A stretch of 64,000 nt of DNA from NCBI RefSeq assembly GCF_050313795.1, contig NZ_JBNPMC010000003.1:84473-148472 (forward strand). The letters are read 5' to 3'. Positions 1 to 8,330 of this stretch are shown here, in pieces. Positions within the stretch are counted from its first letter, which is position 1; each line of letters begins with the position of its first letter. The stretch is from CAMBRQ01 sp945870325. GTDB lineage: Bacteria > Bacillota > Clostridia > Lachnospirales > Lachnospiraceae. The translations under genes were made by a program, and so were the position numbers. The notes beneath the pieces were generated by a model, which did not search any database, was not told the origin of the DNA, and saw only the letters and a program-made list of their open reading frames with translations.

Positions 1-1026
1 TGGAAAAAGACGATAGGGAAAGAAACGATATGGAAAAAGACAGCAGGACAGATCTGTCCTGAGATTCATTACAAGAATACAAAGCAGGGAATTATGATCA
101 CTGGCTGTTATGGTACCGATGGACAAGTGGTTCTGCCGGATGAGATTGCGGGAAGACCAGTGACGGAGATAGCCCCGTATGCATTTGCCGAGAACCAGGA
201 AGAGGAAGATGTGCTGGTGTGGAAGAATGAGAATGCAGGCTTTGGAGGAGACATGCAGAGAATCTGCGGTACGCAGGTGACGGAAGTCTGGCTTCCTTTT
301 GAGGTGACGGAGATTGGAAGGTATGCATTCTATCGGTGCAGGAACTTAAGGAAACTGATCCTGACAGACAGCCTTCTGGATATCGGAGGAGGTGCGCTGA
401 CAGGATGCAATCTGTCAGAGGTAGAACTATATTTCTTCCGTGGTGAGAGATGCTGCCTTAAGTCCATTGTGGACGAGATGCGTTTTGCAATCCGGGCAAG
501 GCTTCATTATTATGGAGAGGATGCATCGGGACAGGAAGAGGTGGTAACTGCGCAGGTGTTATTCCCAGAGCATTATGAAGAGGCGGTGGAGAACACGCCG
601 GCAAGGATTTTATTTACCCAGCATCATGGAGCGGGAGGATATTACCGGCAGTGTTTTTATGATAGAAAATTAGATTATAAAAAATATGATGAACTGCTGT
701 TTCGTACAGTGGCAGAAGAAAAGCCTTGGGTTGCGGCAGAACTGGTGCTGAATCGTCTGCGGTATCCCTATCAATTGATGCAGAAGGCCAAGGAAGAATA
801 TGAGCAGTATATGACGGCACATATTGAGGATGTGGCCGGTTATCTGATTGAGCGGGAGGACATCGAGGGGCTTGCCTTTTTGTCAGATAAGAATTACTGG
901 AACGAGGCGGCTTTGAATGATGCAATACAGAGGGCGACGGAAGGCAAGAAGACGGAAGCATTAAGCCTTCTTATGGATGAGAAACATAGTCTCTATCCAA
1001 AGAAAAAGAAGACATTTGAATTGTAA
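1..1026 (+). CDS. BspA-like leucine-rich-repeat protein, 5' end outside window
   Basis: The reading frame is open from the first base, so the true start lies upstream. The in-frame ATG at 94 has no convincing ribosome site. The N-terminal part carries repeats of the LRR_5/BspA type: a stretch containing PVTEIAPYAFA is followed by one containing VTEIGRYAFYRC. The C-terminal half has no repeats, is charged and ends in a lysine run. No signal peptide or membrane segment is seen in the visible part. It sits 40 bp upstream of the VWA and MoxR-type genes and is probably co-transcribed with them. Such repeats usually bind proteins; the partner here is unknown. Confidence 0.7.
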   Translation, partial: WKKTIGKETIWKKTAGQICPEIHYKNTKQGIMITGCYGTDGQVVLPDEIAGRPVTEIAPYAFAENQEEEDVLVWKNENAGFGGDMQRICGTQVTEVWLPFEVTEIGRYAFYRCRNLRKLILTDSLLDIGGGALTGCNLSEVELYFFRGERCCLKSIVDEMRFAIRARLHYYGEDASGQEEVVTAQVLFPEHYEEAVENTPARILFTQHHGAGGYYRQCFYDRKLDYKKYDELLFRTVAEEKPWVAAELVLNRLRYPYQLMQKAKEEYEQYMTAHIEDVAGYLIEREDIEGLAFLSDKNYWNEAALNDAIQRATEGKKTEALSLLMDEKHSLYPKKKKTFEL

Positions 1027-1066
1027 TATGGTTTGATACATTGACGATAAGTAAGGGGAAAGGGAA

Positions 1067-2371
1067 ATGGCAGCAGAGTTAACAACCGGTGAAAAATTAG
1101 ATGTCGTCAGCCGTAAGATCCTGATGGTCTCCCGGAACGAATTGTACTTAAAGATGCGGTTTATGGATGTAGCCCTAAGCAGCCTGTTCTTTGTTATGGA
1201 TGAGGGGGCGGATGGTATGGGAACCGATGGACTCTATCTCTATTATCATCCGCAATATCTGGGCGGACTATATAGGGAAGACCGGATACAGGTGAACCGG
1301 ATCTATCTTCATCTGGTATTGCATGGCATCTTCCGCCATATGGTACGAAAGAATGGAAGGGAAGAACGGCTCTATAGTCTTGCCTGCGACATCGTAACGG
1401 AGTCCATGATTGACAGTATGCAGCATAGATGCGTGTTAAAAAGCCGCTCCTGGCTTCGCCGGGAGACATATCGTAGGCTTAAGAAAGAGATGAAGGTGCT
1501 GACGGCAGAGAAGGTCTATGGCGAGATTGGCAGATGGGAATTATCCGAGGCTGAGATGATGCGCCTGGAAACAGAATTCCGGGTGGACGACCATAGTTAC
1601 TGGCCTTCCGATGACGATCAGAAGAAACAGAATCAGATTGAGAATAAATGGCAGGATATCAGTGAGCAGATGGAGACGGATATGGAGACCTTCTCCAAGG
1701 AATCGTCGGCGGAATCGGGAAACTTGGTGGACCAGGTGCGCGTGGAGAATCGGGCGCGTTTCGACTACCGTCAGTTCCTTCGGAAGTTCTCGGTGCTGAA
1801 AGAAGAGATGGCGGTGGATCAGGATTCTTTTGACTATGTGTTCTACAGTTATGGTTTGTCTTTATATGGCAATATGCCTCTGATTGAGCCGCAGGAGTGG
1901 AAGGAAGTGCAGAAGGTAGAAGAATTTGCCATTGTGATCGATACTTCCATGTCCTGCTCCGGAGAACTGGTGAAAAAGTTCCTGGAAGAGACTTATGGCG
2001 TTCTTAGTGAGAATGACAGTTTCTTTCGGAAGGTGAATATTCACATTATTCAGTGTGATGACCAGGTGCAGACGGACCAGAAGGTTACCAGTGAAGAGGA
2101 ATTGATCGAATATATGGAGGATCTGGAACTGTGTGGTGAAGGCGGAACGGATTTCCGTCCGGCATTCGCGTATGTAGAACAGTTGATGGAGCAGCATGCT
2201 TTTGATCATCTGAAAGGATTGATTTATTTTACCGACGGAAGAGGAATCTATCCGGCGAAGATGCCGCCATTTACGACGGCATTTGTGTTCATGAAAGAAG
2301 ATTATGAGGATGTGGATGTTCCTCCCTGGGCGATGAAGTTAATCTTAGAGGAGGAAGACCTGGAAAGATAG
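1067..2371 (+). CDS. VWA-like domain protein with degenerate metallopeptidase-like N-terminus (DUF2201 type)
   Basis: The 434-residue protein has a C-terminal von Willebrand A fold with a MIDAS-type DTSMS motif near residue 291 and a later GGTDF segment. The N-terminal half matches the layout of the putative metallopeptidase domain found in DUF2201 proteins. Where HExxH would be expected it reads HLVLH (residues 82-86), so the catalytic glutamate is replaced by leucine and peptidase activity is doubtful. The next gene encodes a MoxR-type AAA ATPase. MoxR/VWA pairs are known as chaperone-like modules that assemble or activate partner proteins. The client is not identifiable here. The upstream LRR gene may belong to the same operon. 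Confidence 0.75.
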   Translation: MAAELTTGEKLDVVSRKILMVSRNELYLKMRFMDVALSSLFFVMDEGADGMGTDGLYLYYHPQYLGGLYREDRIQVNRIYLHLVLHGIFRHMVRKNGREERLYSLACDIVTESMIDSMQHRCVLKSRSWLRRETYRRLKKEMKVLTAEKVYGEIGRWELSEAEMMRLETEFRVDDHSYWPSDDDQKKQNQIENKWQDISEQMETDMETFSKESSAESGNLVDQVRVENRARFDYRQFLRKFSVLKEEMAVDQDSFDYVFYSYGLSLYGNMPLIEPQEWKEVQKVEEFAIVIDTSMSCSGELVKKFLEETYGVLSENDSFFRKVNIHIIQCDDQVQTDQKVTSEEELIEYMEDLELCGEGGTDFRPAFAYVEQLMEQHAFDHLKGLIYFTDGRGIYPAKMPPFTTAFVFMKEDYEDVDVPPWAMKLILEEEDLER

Positions 2372-2459
2372 AGGGATACGAAGAGAATATCAAGTCAGAG
2401 AGATCTCTGAATCATAGTTATTAGAATCAGAAAATAAAGAACAGGACAGGAGATAGGAC

Positions 2460-3962
2460 ATGAATATAAAACGGGCAAAACAAGAAATCAAGGATTCCAT
2501 TGAGGCATATCTTAAGAAAGATGCCGATGGAGAATATATGATCCCTGCGATCCGCCAGCGCCCAATCCTGCTGATGGGACCGCCGGGAATCGGAAAGACG
2601 CAGATTATGGAGCAGATTGCCAAGGAGTGTAAGATAGGGCTGGTATCCTATACAATCACGCATCATACCAGGCAGAGTGCAATCGGGCTGCCGTTTATCC
2701 AGAAGAAGATGTATGGCGGCAGGGAATATTCGGTGACGGAGTATACCATGAGTGAGATCATTGCATCGGTCTATGACAAAATTGAGGCTACCGGAGTAAA
2801 GGAAGGAATTCTCTTTATAGACGAGATTAACTGTGTCTCTGAGACTCTGGCACCAACCATGCTCCAGTTCCTTCAGTGTAAGATGTTCGGCAATCAGAAA
2901 GTGCCGGAGGGGTGGATGATCGTGGCAGCAGGCAATCCGCCGGAATATAATAAGTCGGTGCGGGATTTTGACATTGTAACTCTGGACCGTATTAAGAAGA
3001 TTGATGTGGAGGAGAATTATGAGGTCTGGAAAGAGTATGCTTATCAGGTTGAGATTCATCCGGCGATTCTGGCATATCTTGAGATTAGAAGAGACTATTT
3101 CTACCGGATTGAGACAACCGTGGATGGCAAGATGTTCGTGACTGCCAGGGGATGGGAGGATCTGTCCCAGTTATTGAAAGCATATGAGATTCTGGGCAAG
3201 AAGGCGGATCGGGAAGTGGTGCATCAGTATCTCCAGCACTGGAAGGTAGCAAAGGATTTCGCCAATTATCTGGAATTGTATGAGAAATATAAGAAAGACT
3301 ATGGCTTGGAGAAGATCATAGAAGGATGTTATCGTAAGGAGACTTTGGAACAGCTTAAGTATGCTTCTTTTGATGAGCGGCTCAGTGTGGTGAATATGCT
3401 GATTGGAAGGCTTGGAGGACTCTTCAAAGAAAGTTTCGTAGAAGACCGCTATGTGACCCTGATTTACGATTACTTAAGGCAGTATAAGGAGAGCCTGAAT
3501 CTGGAGGAAACGATCCGACTTGTGGAAGAGAAGTATGAGGCTTTGAGAAGAGCGGAGCAGCTGACGAAGATTGAAGAACGAATCTGGAAGAAGACGGTGC
3601 AGACCTTAGAGCGGTATGGGCAGATGGTGCAGAAGGAGCATCTGGCAGGGGAGGATGGATTCGTCCTTGTAAAGCGGGAATTCGGCAAGGAGACGGAACT
3701 GAGGGAACAGGCAGTAGAACAGGCTGCGATGGCGCTGGATCATGCATTCGACTTTATGGAGGATGCGTTCGGAGACAGTCAGGAGATGGTTGCCTTCGTG
3801 ACAGAACTGAATACCAATTATTACAGCATCCAGTTCCTGAAAGACAATGATTGTGATAAATACTACCGCTATAATAAAAAACTGCTGTTCGACGAACAGC
3901 AGCAGGAGATCCTGAAGGAACTGGATGAAGTTGAACAGGATCTGAATACAGCCTTAAAATAA
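2460..3962 (+). CDS. MoxR-family AAA+ ATPase
   Basis: The 500-residue protein has a Walker A motif GPPGIGKT at residues 40-47 and a Walker B motif ILFIDEIN near 120. A sensor-like AAGNPPEYN segment follows around 160. This is the AAA_5/MoxR arrangement. The C-terminal 250 residues are helical and charged and may be a partner-binding region. The start is supported by GGAGAT about 7 nt upstream. It follows the VWA gene by 88 bp. Family knowledge says the ATPase and VWA protein act together on a client; what the client is remains unknown. Confidence 0.8.
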   Translation: MNIKRAKQEIKDSIEAYLKKDADGEYMIPAIRQRPILLMGPPGIGKTQIMEQIAKECKIGLVSYTITHHTRQSAIGLPFIQKKMYGGREYSVTEYTMSEIIASVYDKIEATGVKEGILFIDEINCVSETLAPTMLQFLQCKMFGNQKVPEGWMIVAAGNPPEYNKSVRDFDIVTLDRIKKIDVEENYEVWKEYAYQVEIHPAILAYLEIRRDYFYRIETTVDGKMFVTARGWEDLSQLLKAYEILGKKADREVVHQYLQHWKVAKDFANYLELYEKYKKDYGLEKIIEGCYRKETLEQLKYASFDERLSVVNMLIGRLGGLFKESFVEDRYVTLIYDYLRQYKESLNLEETIRLVEEKYEALRRAEQLTKIEERIWKKTVQTLERYGQMVQKEHLAGEDGFVLVKREFGKETELREQAVEQAAMALDHAFDFMEDAFGDSQEMVAFVTELNTNYYSIQFLKDNDCDKYYRYNKKLLFDEQQQEILKELDEVEQDLNTALK

Positions 3963-3997
3963 GACCATACAAATATTATATGAGGAGGAAATAAGAG

Positions 3998-4345
3998 ATG
4001 TTATTCGTACATTATCCAAAATGCAGTACTTGCCAGAAGGCGAAGAAATGGTTAGAAGAAAAGGGCGCAGAGTTTGAGGCAAGAGATATCAAACTTGAGA
4101 ACCCGACCAAAGAGGAATTAAAGGAGTGGCATCAGAGAAGTGGTCTGCCATTAAAAAGATTCTTTAACACCAGCGGCATGATCTACCGGGACATGGGATT
4201 AAAAGACCGCCTGCCGGAAATGTCTGAAGAAGAGCAGTATGAATTGTTGGCTTCCGATGGAATGCTTGTGAAACGCCCGATTCTTGTGACGAATACAAAA
4301 GTCTGCCCGGGCTTTAAAGAAAAAGATTGGGAGCAGATGATATGA
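3998..4345 (+). CDS. ArsC/Spx-family thioredoxin-fold protein
   Basis: The 115-residue protein has the family length and begins with a CSTCQKA redox motif (residues 10-13 hold CxxC). It ends with the KRPILV segment typical of ArsC/YffB/Spx proteins. These either reduce substrates with glutathione or thioredoxin, or bind RNA polymerase as Spx does. No arsenic-resistance genes are nearby, so arsenate reduction is not supported by context. AGGAGG lies upstream of the ATG. The last codons overlap the adenosine deaminase start as ATGA, which implies translational coupling. Confidence 0.8.
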   Translation: MLFVHYPKCSTCQKAKKWLEEKGAEFEARDIKLENPTKEELKEWHQRSGLPLKRFFNTSGMIYRDMGLKDRLPEMSEEEQYELLASDGMLVKRPILVTNTKVCPGFKEKDWEQMI

Positions 4346-5307
4346 TTGCTTCCTCATATGGACAGATAGACCTTCACCTTCATCTGGATGGATCACTCTC
4401 TGCCAGAACTATCCTGAACCTGGCAAAGGAAGAGAATATTACGCTTCCGGCAGATACAGAAGAAGGCTTGTGTCCTTATATTACGGCACAGATGGACTGT
4501 AAGAGTCTGAATGAATACCTGCAATGTTTTGAACTTCCGCTTTTGGTGTTACAGACGGGAAACTGTCTGGAAATTGCCGCCTATGAACTGGCAAAAGATT
4601 TAGAAGCAAAAGGGCTGATCTATGCAGAGATCCGATATGCCCCTGGCTTACATGTAAGGAAAGGCTTAGACCAGGAAGGGGCTATCCGTGCGGTGCTTGC
4701 AGGACTTGGGCGCGCTATGAGGGAGAGTAGGAATGGAATCGTCTTAAGAACCATTCTCTGTTGTATGCGTGGCGCAGATACCCATGCGGCCAATCTGGAA
4801 ACGGTACGCCTGGCAGCAGAGTATCTGGGAAGAGGCGTTGTAGCCGTAGACCTTGCGGGTGCAGAGGCTCTGTATCCAACGGGGGATTATGAAGAAGAAT
4901 TCACCTGTGCAAAGAGGCTGGGCGTCCCATTCACCATTCATGCCGGAGAAGCCGCCGGGCCTGAAAGTATCTGGAAAGCTCTTGAGTTCGGTGCTGTAAG
5001 GATCGGCCATGGTGTCCGTGCGATTGAAGATGAAGAGTTAATGAGAGAATTAAAAGAACGTGGAACCGTGTTAGAGATGTGTCCGATCAGTAATCTTCAG
5101 ACGAAAGCCATAGAAGATATCAGGGATTATCCGTTAAGAACATATCTTGAGCAGGGGATCAAAGTGACCATCAATAGTGACAACATGACGGTTTCGAATA
5201 CCTGGGCGGGCAAAGAATTCGAATATCTGTTTCAATATTATGGACTGACAGAAGCGGAAGCCGGACTTTTGCAGGAAAATGCGAAGGCTGCAGCATTTGA
5301 TCTGTGA
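4342..5307 (+). CDS. add: adenosine deaminase
   Basis: The 321-residue protein deaminates adenosine or deoxyadenosine to inosine in purine salvage. Metal-binding HLHLDGSLS is near the N-terminus. FTIHAGEAAG, RIGHGVRA and INSDN further on correspond to the catalytic histidine, glutamate and aspartate segments of the family. The ATG at 4342 overlaps the previous stop codon (ATGA). The longer frame starting with TTG at 4327 is less likely because it lacks a ribosome site. Adenine deaminase or a related aminohydrolase is the alternative, but length and motifs fit adenosine deaminase best. Confidence 0.85.
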   Translation: MIASSYGQIDLHLHLDGSLSARTILNLAKEENITLPADTEEGLCPYITAQMDCKSLNEYLQCFELPLLVLQTGNCLEIAAYELAKDLEAKGLIYAEIRYAPGLHVRKGLDQEGAIRAVLAGLGRAMRESRNGIVLRTILCCMRGADTHAANLETVRLAAEYLGRGVVAVDLAGAEALYPTGDYEEEFTCAKRLGVPFTIHAGEAAGPESIWKALEFGAVRIGHGVRAIEDEELMRELKERGTVLEMCPISNLQTKAIEDIRDYPLRTYLEQGIKVTINSDNMTVSNTWAGKEFEYLFQYYGLTEAEAGLLQENAKAAAFDL

Positions 5308-5365
5308 TTTCAAGAGTGTGCTATGCTTGATTCGTGATGTTTTCGTAATGCAATACGTTAAAGTA

Positions 5366-5394
5366 TTGAAATACCCTTCCTTTTGTGATAGAAT
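5366..5394 (+). promoter_or_regulatory. promoter of aroE
   Basis: TTGAAA at 5366-5371 and TAGAAT at 5389-5394 are separated by 17 bp, about 60 bp before the aroE start. A small hairpin (CAATAC/GTATTG) lies just upstream and may be the weak end of the preceding transcript. Confidence 0.6.
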
Positions 5395-5454
5395 AAGAAA
5401 TTGCCAAAGGCAAGAAAGCAATGAGTTCACTGATTTAGGAGGAAGACAACATAA

Positions 5455-6390
5455 ATGGACACACGTATTTCTGGAAAAACAAGACTAATGGGAGTATTCG
5501 GAACACCGATCAAGCATTCGGGTTCTCCGATTATATATAATTTCTGTTTTGATTATTATGGGATTGACTGTGCGTATCTGGCATTTGACTGTGATGCGTC
5601 GCAGGTGAAGGATTCGCTGGCGGCCATGCGCCGTTTGAATATGCGCGGGGCGAATGTTACCATGCCGTGCAAGCAGGAAGTGGCCCGCAATATGGATCGA
5701 TTATCACCAGCGGCCAAATTCATCGGCGCGGCGAATACCATCGTGAATGACAACGGTGTGCTGACCGGGCATATCACGGATGGAATGGGCGTTGTGCTGG
5801 ATCTGAAGGATCATGGAAAATCCATCGTAGATAAAGATATTGTACTTTTGGGTGCCGGAGGCGCTGCAACAGCGATCATGGTACAGTGTGCGCTGGATGG
5901 GGCGAAGTCGGTGACAGTGTTCAATCGCAGTGCCGAAGGATTAGAGAAAGCAAGAAGGATCGGTGAAAATATGATGAATGACGGTGTGCCGTGCAAGATG
6001 GAATACCACCTGATCTCTGAATCGGAGCTGATGCATGATATGATTCGCAAAGCGGACGTGCTGATCAATGGAACTTCTGTTGGAATGCGTCCGGTGATGG
6101 AAGGAGTATCTCTGGTAACGGATATGACTGCGTTCCATGAGAATCTGGTAGTCTATGATATTATCTACAATCCGCTGGTAACAAAGCTGATGAGCGATGC
6201 AGTGGCGAATGGCTGCAAAGAAGAGAATGTCATCGGCGGTAAGGGGATGCTGCTCTGGCAGGGCGCAGGCGCTTTCAAGTTATTTTCCGGACTTGATATG
6301 CCGGCACAGGAATTGAAAGCATTCCTCGCAAAAAGAGAAGCGGAAGGTGTAGAGCCGCTTCAGGATATTGCGGAGAATGTGCCGTACTAA
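5455..6390 (+). CDS. aroE: shikimate dehydrogenase
   Basis: The 311-residue enzyme reduces 3-dehydroshikimate to shikimate with NADPH in aromatic amino acid synthesis. The substrate-binding KHSGSPIIYN segment is near residue 20; the second serine and asparagine are kept, while the usual first serine position reads S-G-S. The Rossmann motif LGAGGAATA is near residue 127 and NGTSVGM near 206. AGGAGGA lies 9 nt before the ATG. It is a monocistronic-looking unit between its own promoter and the manganese riboswitch. The C-terminus is some 20 residues longer than in Escherichia coli AroE. The other shikimate gene in the window is the fusion at 32511. Confidence 0.9.
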   Translation: MDTRISGKTRLMGVFGTPIKHSGSPIIYNFCFDYYGIDCAYLAFDCDASQVKDSLAAMRRLNMRGANVTMPCKQEVARNMDRLSPAAKFIGAANTIVNDNGVLTGHITDGMGVVLDLKDHGKSIVDKDIVLLGAGGAATAIMVQCALDGAKSVTVFNRSAEGLEKARRIGENMMNDGVPCKMEYHLISESELMHDMIRKADVLINGTSVGMRPVMEGVSLVTDMTAFHENLVVYDIIYNPLVTKLMSDAVANGCKEENVIGGKGMLLWQGAGAFKLFSGLDMPAQELKAFLAKREAEGVEPLQDIAENVPY

Positions 6391-6428
6391 TATATTGTAA
6401 GAAAGTGATAAAAAATATCAGGTTTTGG

Positions 6429-6457
6429 TTGACAGTCCTGCGTAGAATCCATATAAT
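6429..6457 (+). promoter_or_regulatory. promoter of the manganese riboswitch / mntP transcript
   Basis: TTGACA at 6429-6434 and TATAAT at 6452-6457 are spaced by exactly 17 bp. Transcription would begin about 8 nt before the riboswitch P1 strand. Confidence 0.8.
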
Positions 6458-6462
6458 AACAA

Positions 6463-6578
6463 TTACGGTAAGGGAGTAGTTGGCGCATTTTGCGTAGTTT
6501 TGTCAACATACTGATGCATCTGCATCTGGCATGACTTTAAATGATGAGACTTATCCGTGGACAAGCCACGGATAGGTC
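6463..6578 (+). ncRNA. yybP-ykoY manganese riboswitch
   Basis: The leader carries the hallmarks of this class: AAGGGAGTAG near 6470-6479, GTCAACATACTG near 6502-6513, and ACTTTAAATGATGAGAC near 6534-6550. It precedes mntP, a manganese exporter and a standard member of the regulon. P1 can form between ACGG-TAAG (6465-6472) and CTTATCCGT (6550-6558) with one bulge. The same 3' strand also forms the terminator stem, so the two folds exclude each other. Manganese stabilising P1 would let transcription continue, an ON switch as known for this class. Confidence 0.85.
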
Positions 6579-6585
6579 TTTTTTT
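6548..6585 (+). terminator. riboswitch-controlled intrinsic terminator
   Basis: A 13-bp stem (6548-6560 with 6566-6578, one G-U pair, loop ACAAG) is followed by seven T residues. Its 5' strand overlaps the 3' strand of riboswitch P1. Confidence 0.85.
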
Positions 6586-6588
6586 GCG

Positions 6589-6652
6589 AAAGCATCCAAA
6601 GGGAACTGTCGATGGCAGATCCTGCAGGTGTATGAGATAGAGTCTTAAGAAT
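6589..6652 (+). repeat. dispersed repeat R, copy 1
   Basis: This copy shares the core GCATCC-N3-GGGAACTG and TGGCAG-(A/G)TCCT-N2-AGGT with copies at 35818 and 36562. It starts just after the T tract of the riboswitch terminator. The core folds as CTGTC/GGCAG inside AGGGA/TCCT. The similarity to copy 2 continues to a GTCTTA motif at 6641-6648. Confidence 0.7.
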
Positions 6653-6719
6653 CACAAAAAGACCTCCTTTGGTTAGGAATGTCAAAAATACTTTGAGAGC
6701 AAAATAGGAGAGAAGAATC

Positions 6720-7292
6720 ATGAGTTTGGTAGAATTATTCTTAATTGCGGTAGGATTATCAATGGATGCTTTCGCGGTGTCTGTCTGTAAGGGCCTTGCG
6801 ATGAAGCGGTGTACGTGGAGCAAGGCAGGACTTGTTGGATTGTATTTTGGAGCGTTTCAGGCAATCATGCCATTGGTGGGTTATATATTAGGAGTACAGT
6901 TTAAGGATATTATCACTTCTATTGACCACTGGATTGCATTCATTCTGCTTGGAATCATTGGTGCGAATATGATCAGGGAAGCAGTTGGTGATGCGGATGA
7001 GTGCGAAGGGGCGGATGAGTCTCTGGATGTGAAGACGATGCTGGGATTGGCAGTGGCAACCAGTATCGATGCACTTGCAGTTGGCGTGACATTTGCCTTT
7101 TTGCAGGTAGATATTGTGCCTGCGGTAAGTTTTATTGGCGTGATTACATTTACTTTATCCGTCGCAGGTGTTAAAATAGGCAATATATTCGGAACAAAAT
7201 ACCAGGCAAAGGCAGAGATTGCAGGGGGAATTATCCTGATTCTTATGGGATGTAAGATTCTGCTTTCGCATCTGGGGATCATTGCAATCTAG
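6720..7292 (+). CDS. mntP: manganese efflux pump MntP
   Basis: The 190-residue membrane protein has about six hydrophobic helices and the paired family motifs SMDAFAVS (near residue 15) and TSIDALAVG (near 112), whose aspartates sit in the transport path. It exports Mn2+ to prevent toxicity. AGGAGA lies before the ATG. The yybP-ykoY riboswitch upstream predicts expression when Mn2+ is high. prmA follows after 20 bp and may be read from the same transcript. Confidence 0.93.
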   Translation: MSLVELFLIAVGLSMDAFAVSVCKGLAMKRCTWSKAGLVGLYFGAFQAIMPLVGYILGVQFKDIITSIDHWIAFILLGIIGANMIREAVGDADECEGADESLDVKTMLGLAVATSIDALAVGVTFAFLQVDIVPAVSFIGVITFTLSVAGVKIGNIFGTKYQAKAEIAGGIILILMGCKILLSHLGIIAI

Positions 7293-7312
7293 AAAAAGTG
7301 AGGAGTAGGACG

Positions 7313-8269
7313 ATGAAGTGGAATCAGTTTCGTTTGACAACAACGACAGAGGCAGAAGATATTGTCAGCAGTATGTTGATGGACTTAGGGATACAGGGAG
7401 TACAGATTGAAGATAAGATCCCATTAACACAGGAAGATAAGGAGCAGATGTTTGTTGACATTTTGCCGGATATACCGGATGATGATGGCAAGGCTTATCT
7501 GACTTTCTATCTGGATGAAGATGAGGATAAGGCGCCTATTCTTTTGAGAGTGAGACAAGAACTGGAAGAGATGCGCAAGTTCCTGGATGTGGGAGAATGT
7601 ATCATTGAGGAATCCCAGACAGAGGATGTGGACTGGGTGAATAACTGGAAGCAGTATTTTCATCAGTTTTATATTGACGATATCTTAATCATCCCATCCT
7701 GGGAGAAGGTAGAGGCGAAAGACAGTGATAAACTGGTCATTCATATTGATCCTGGCACAGCGTTTGGTACAGGTATGCACGAGACGACGCAGTTGTGTAT
7801 CCGCCAGTTAAAGAAATATGTAACCGAAGATACGGAGATCCTGGATGTGGGATGCGGAAGCGGCATTTTGGGAATGCTTGCCCTTAAGTTCGGCGCAAAG
7901 CATTCAGTTGGAACAGACCTTGACCCTTGTGCAATCGATGCCACCCATGAGAATATGGAAGTAAATGGAATCCGAAAGGATCAGTATGAAGTCATGATCG
8001 GCAATATTATTGATGACAAGGAGATCCAGGACAAGGCTGGCTATGAGAAATACGATATCGTGGCAGCCAATATTCTGGCTGATGTGCTGGTACCGCTGAC
8101 TCCTGTGATTATTCATCAGATGAAGAAAGGTGGAATCTATATCACCAGCGGCATCATTGATGATAAGGAAAAGGTTGTGGTAGAAGCAGTAGAAGCGGCA
8201 GGACTGGAAGTGCTGGAAGTGAATCATCAGGGAGAATGGGTGTCCGTAACCGCAAGAAAGAACGAATGA
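7313..8269 (+). CDS. prmA: ribosomal protein L11 methyltransferase
   Basis: The 318-residue enzyme methylates ribosomal protein L11 with S-adenosylmethionine. IDPGTAFGTGMHETT is followed by the SAM-binding LDVGCGSGILG and later NILADVL, all standard PrmA motifs. The ATG at 7313 has GAGGAG 7 nt upstream; an in-frame GTG at 7298 lies before that ribosome site and is rejected. rsmE follows, giving the common prmA-rsmE pair for translation-machinery methylation. Confidence 0.92.
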   Translation: MKWNQFRLTTTTEAEDIVSSMLMDLGIQGVQIEDKIPLTQEDKEQMFVDILPDIPDDDGKAYLTFYLDEDEDKAPILLRVRQELEEMRKFLDVGECIIEESQTEDVDWVNNWKQYFHQFYIDDILIIPSWEKVEAKDSDKLVIHIDPGTAFGTGMHETTQLCIRQLKKYVTEDTEILDVGCGSGILGMLALKFGAKHSVGTDLDPCAIDATHENMEVNGIRKDQYEVMIGNIIDDKEIQDKAGYEKYDIVAANILADVLVPLTPVIIHQMKKGGIYITSGIIDDKEKVVVEAVEAAGLEVLEVNHQGEWVSVTARKNE

Positions 8270-8330
8270 TACAGCCAAACATAGTACTGCCTATAAAGAA
8301 TGAATCAGTAAAGGATGAGGAGTCAGGAAG

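Noticed and set aside
2427..3059. A 210-residue minus-strand frame
   Set aside because: It is antisense to the Walker motifs of the MoxR-type ATPase.
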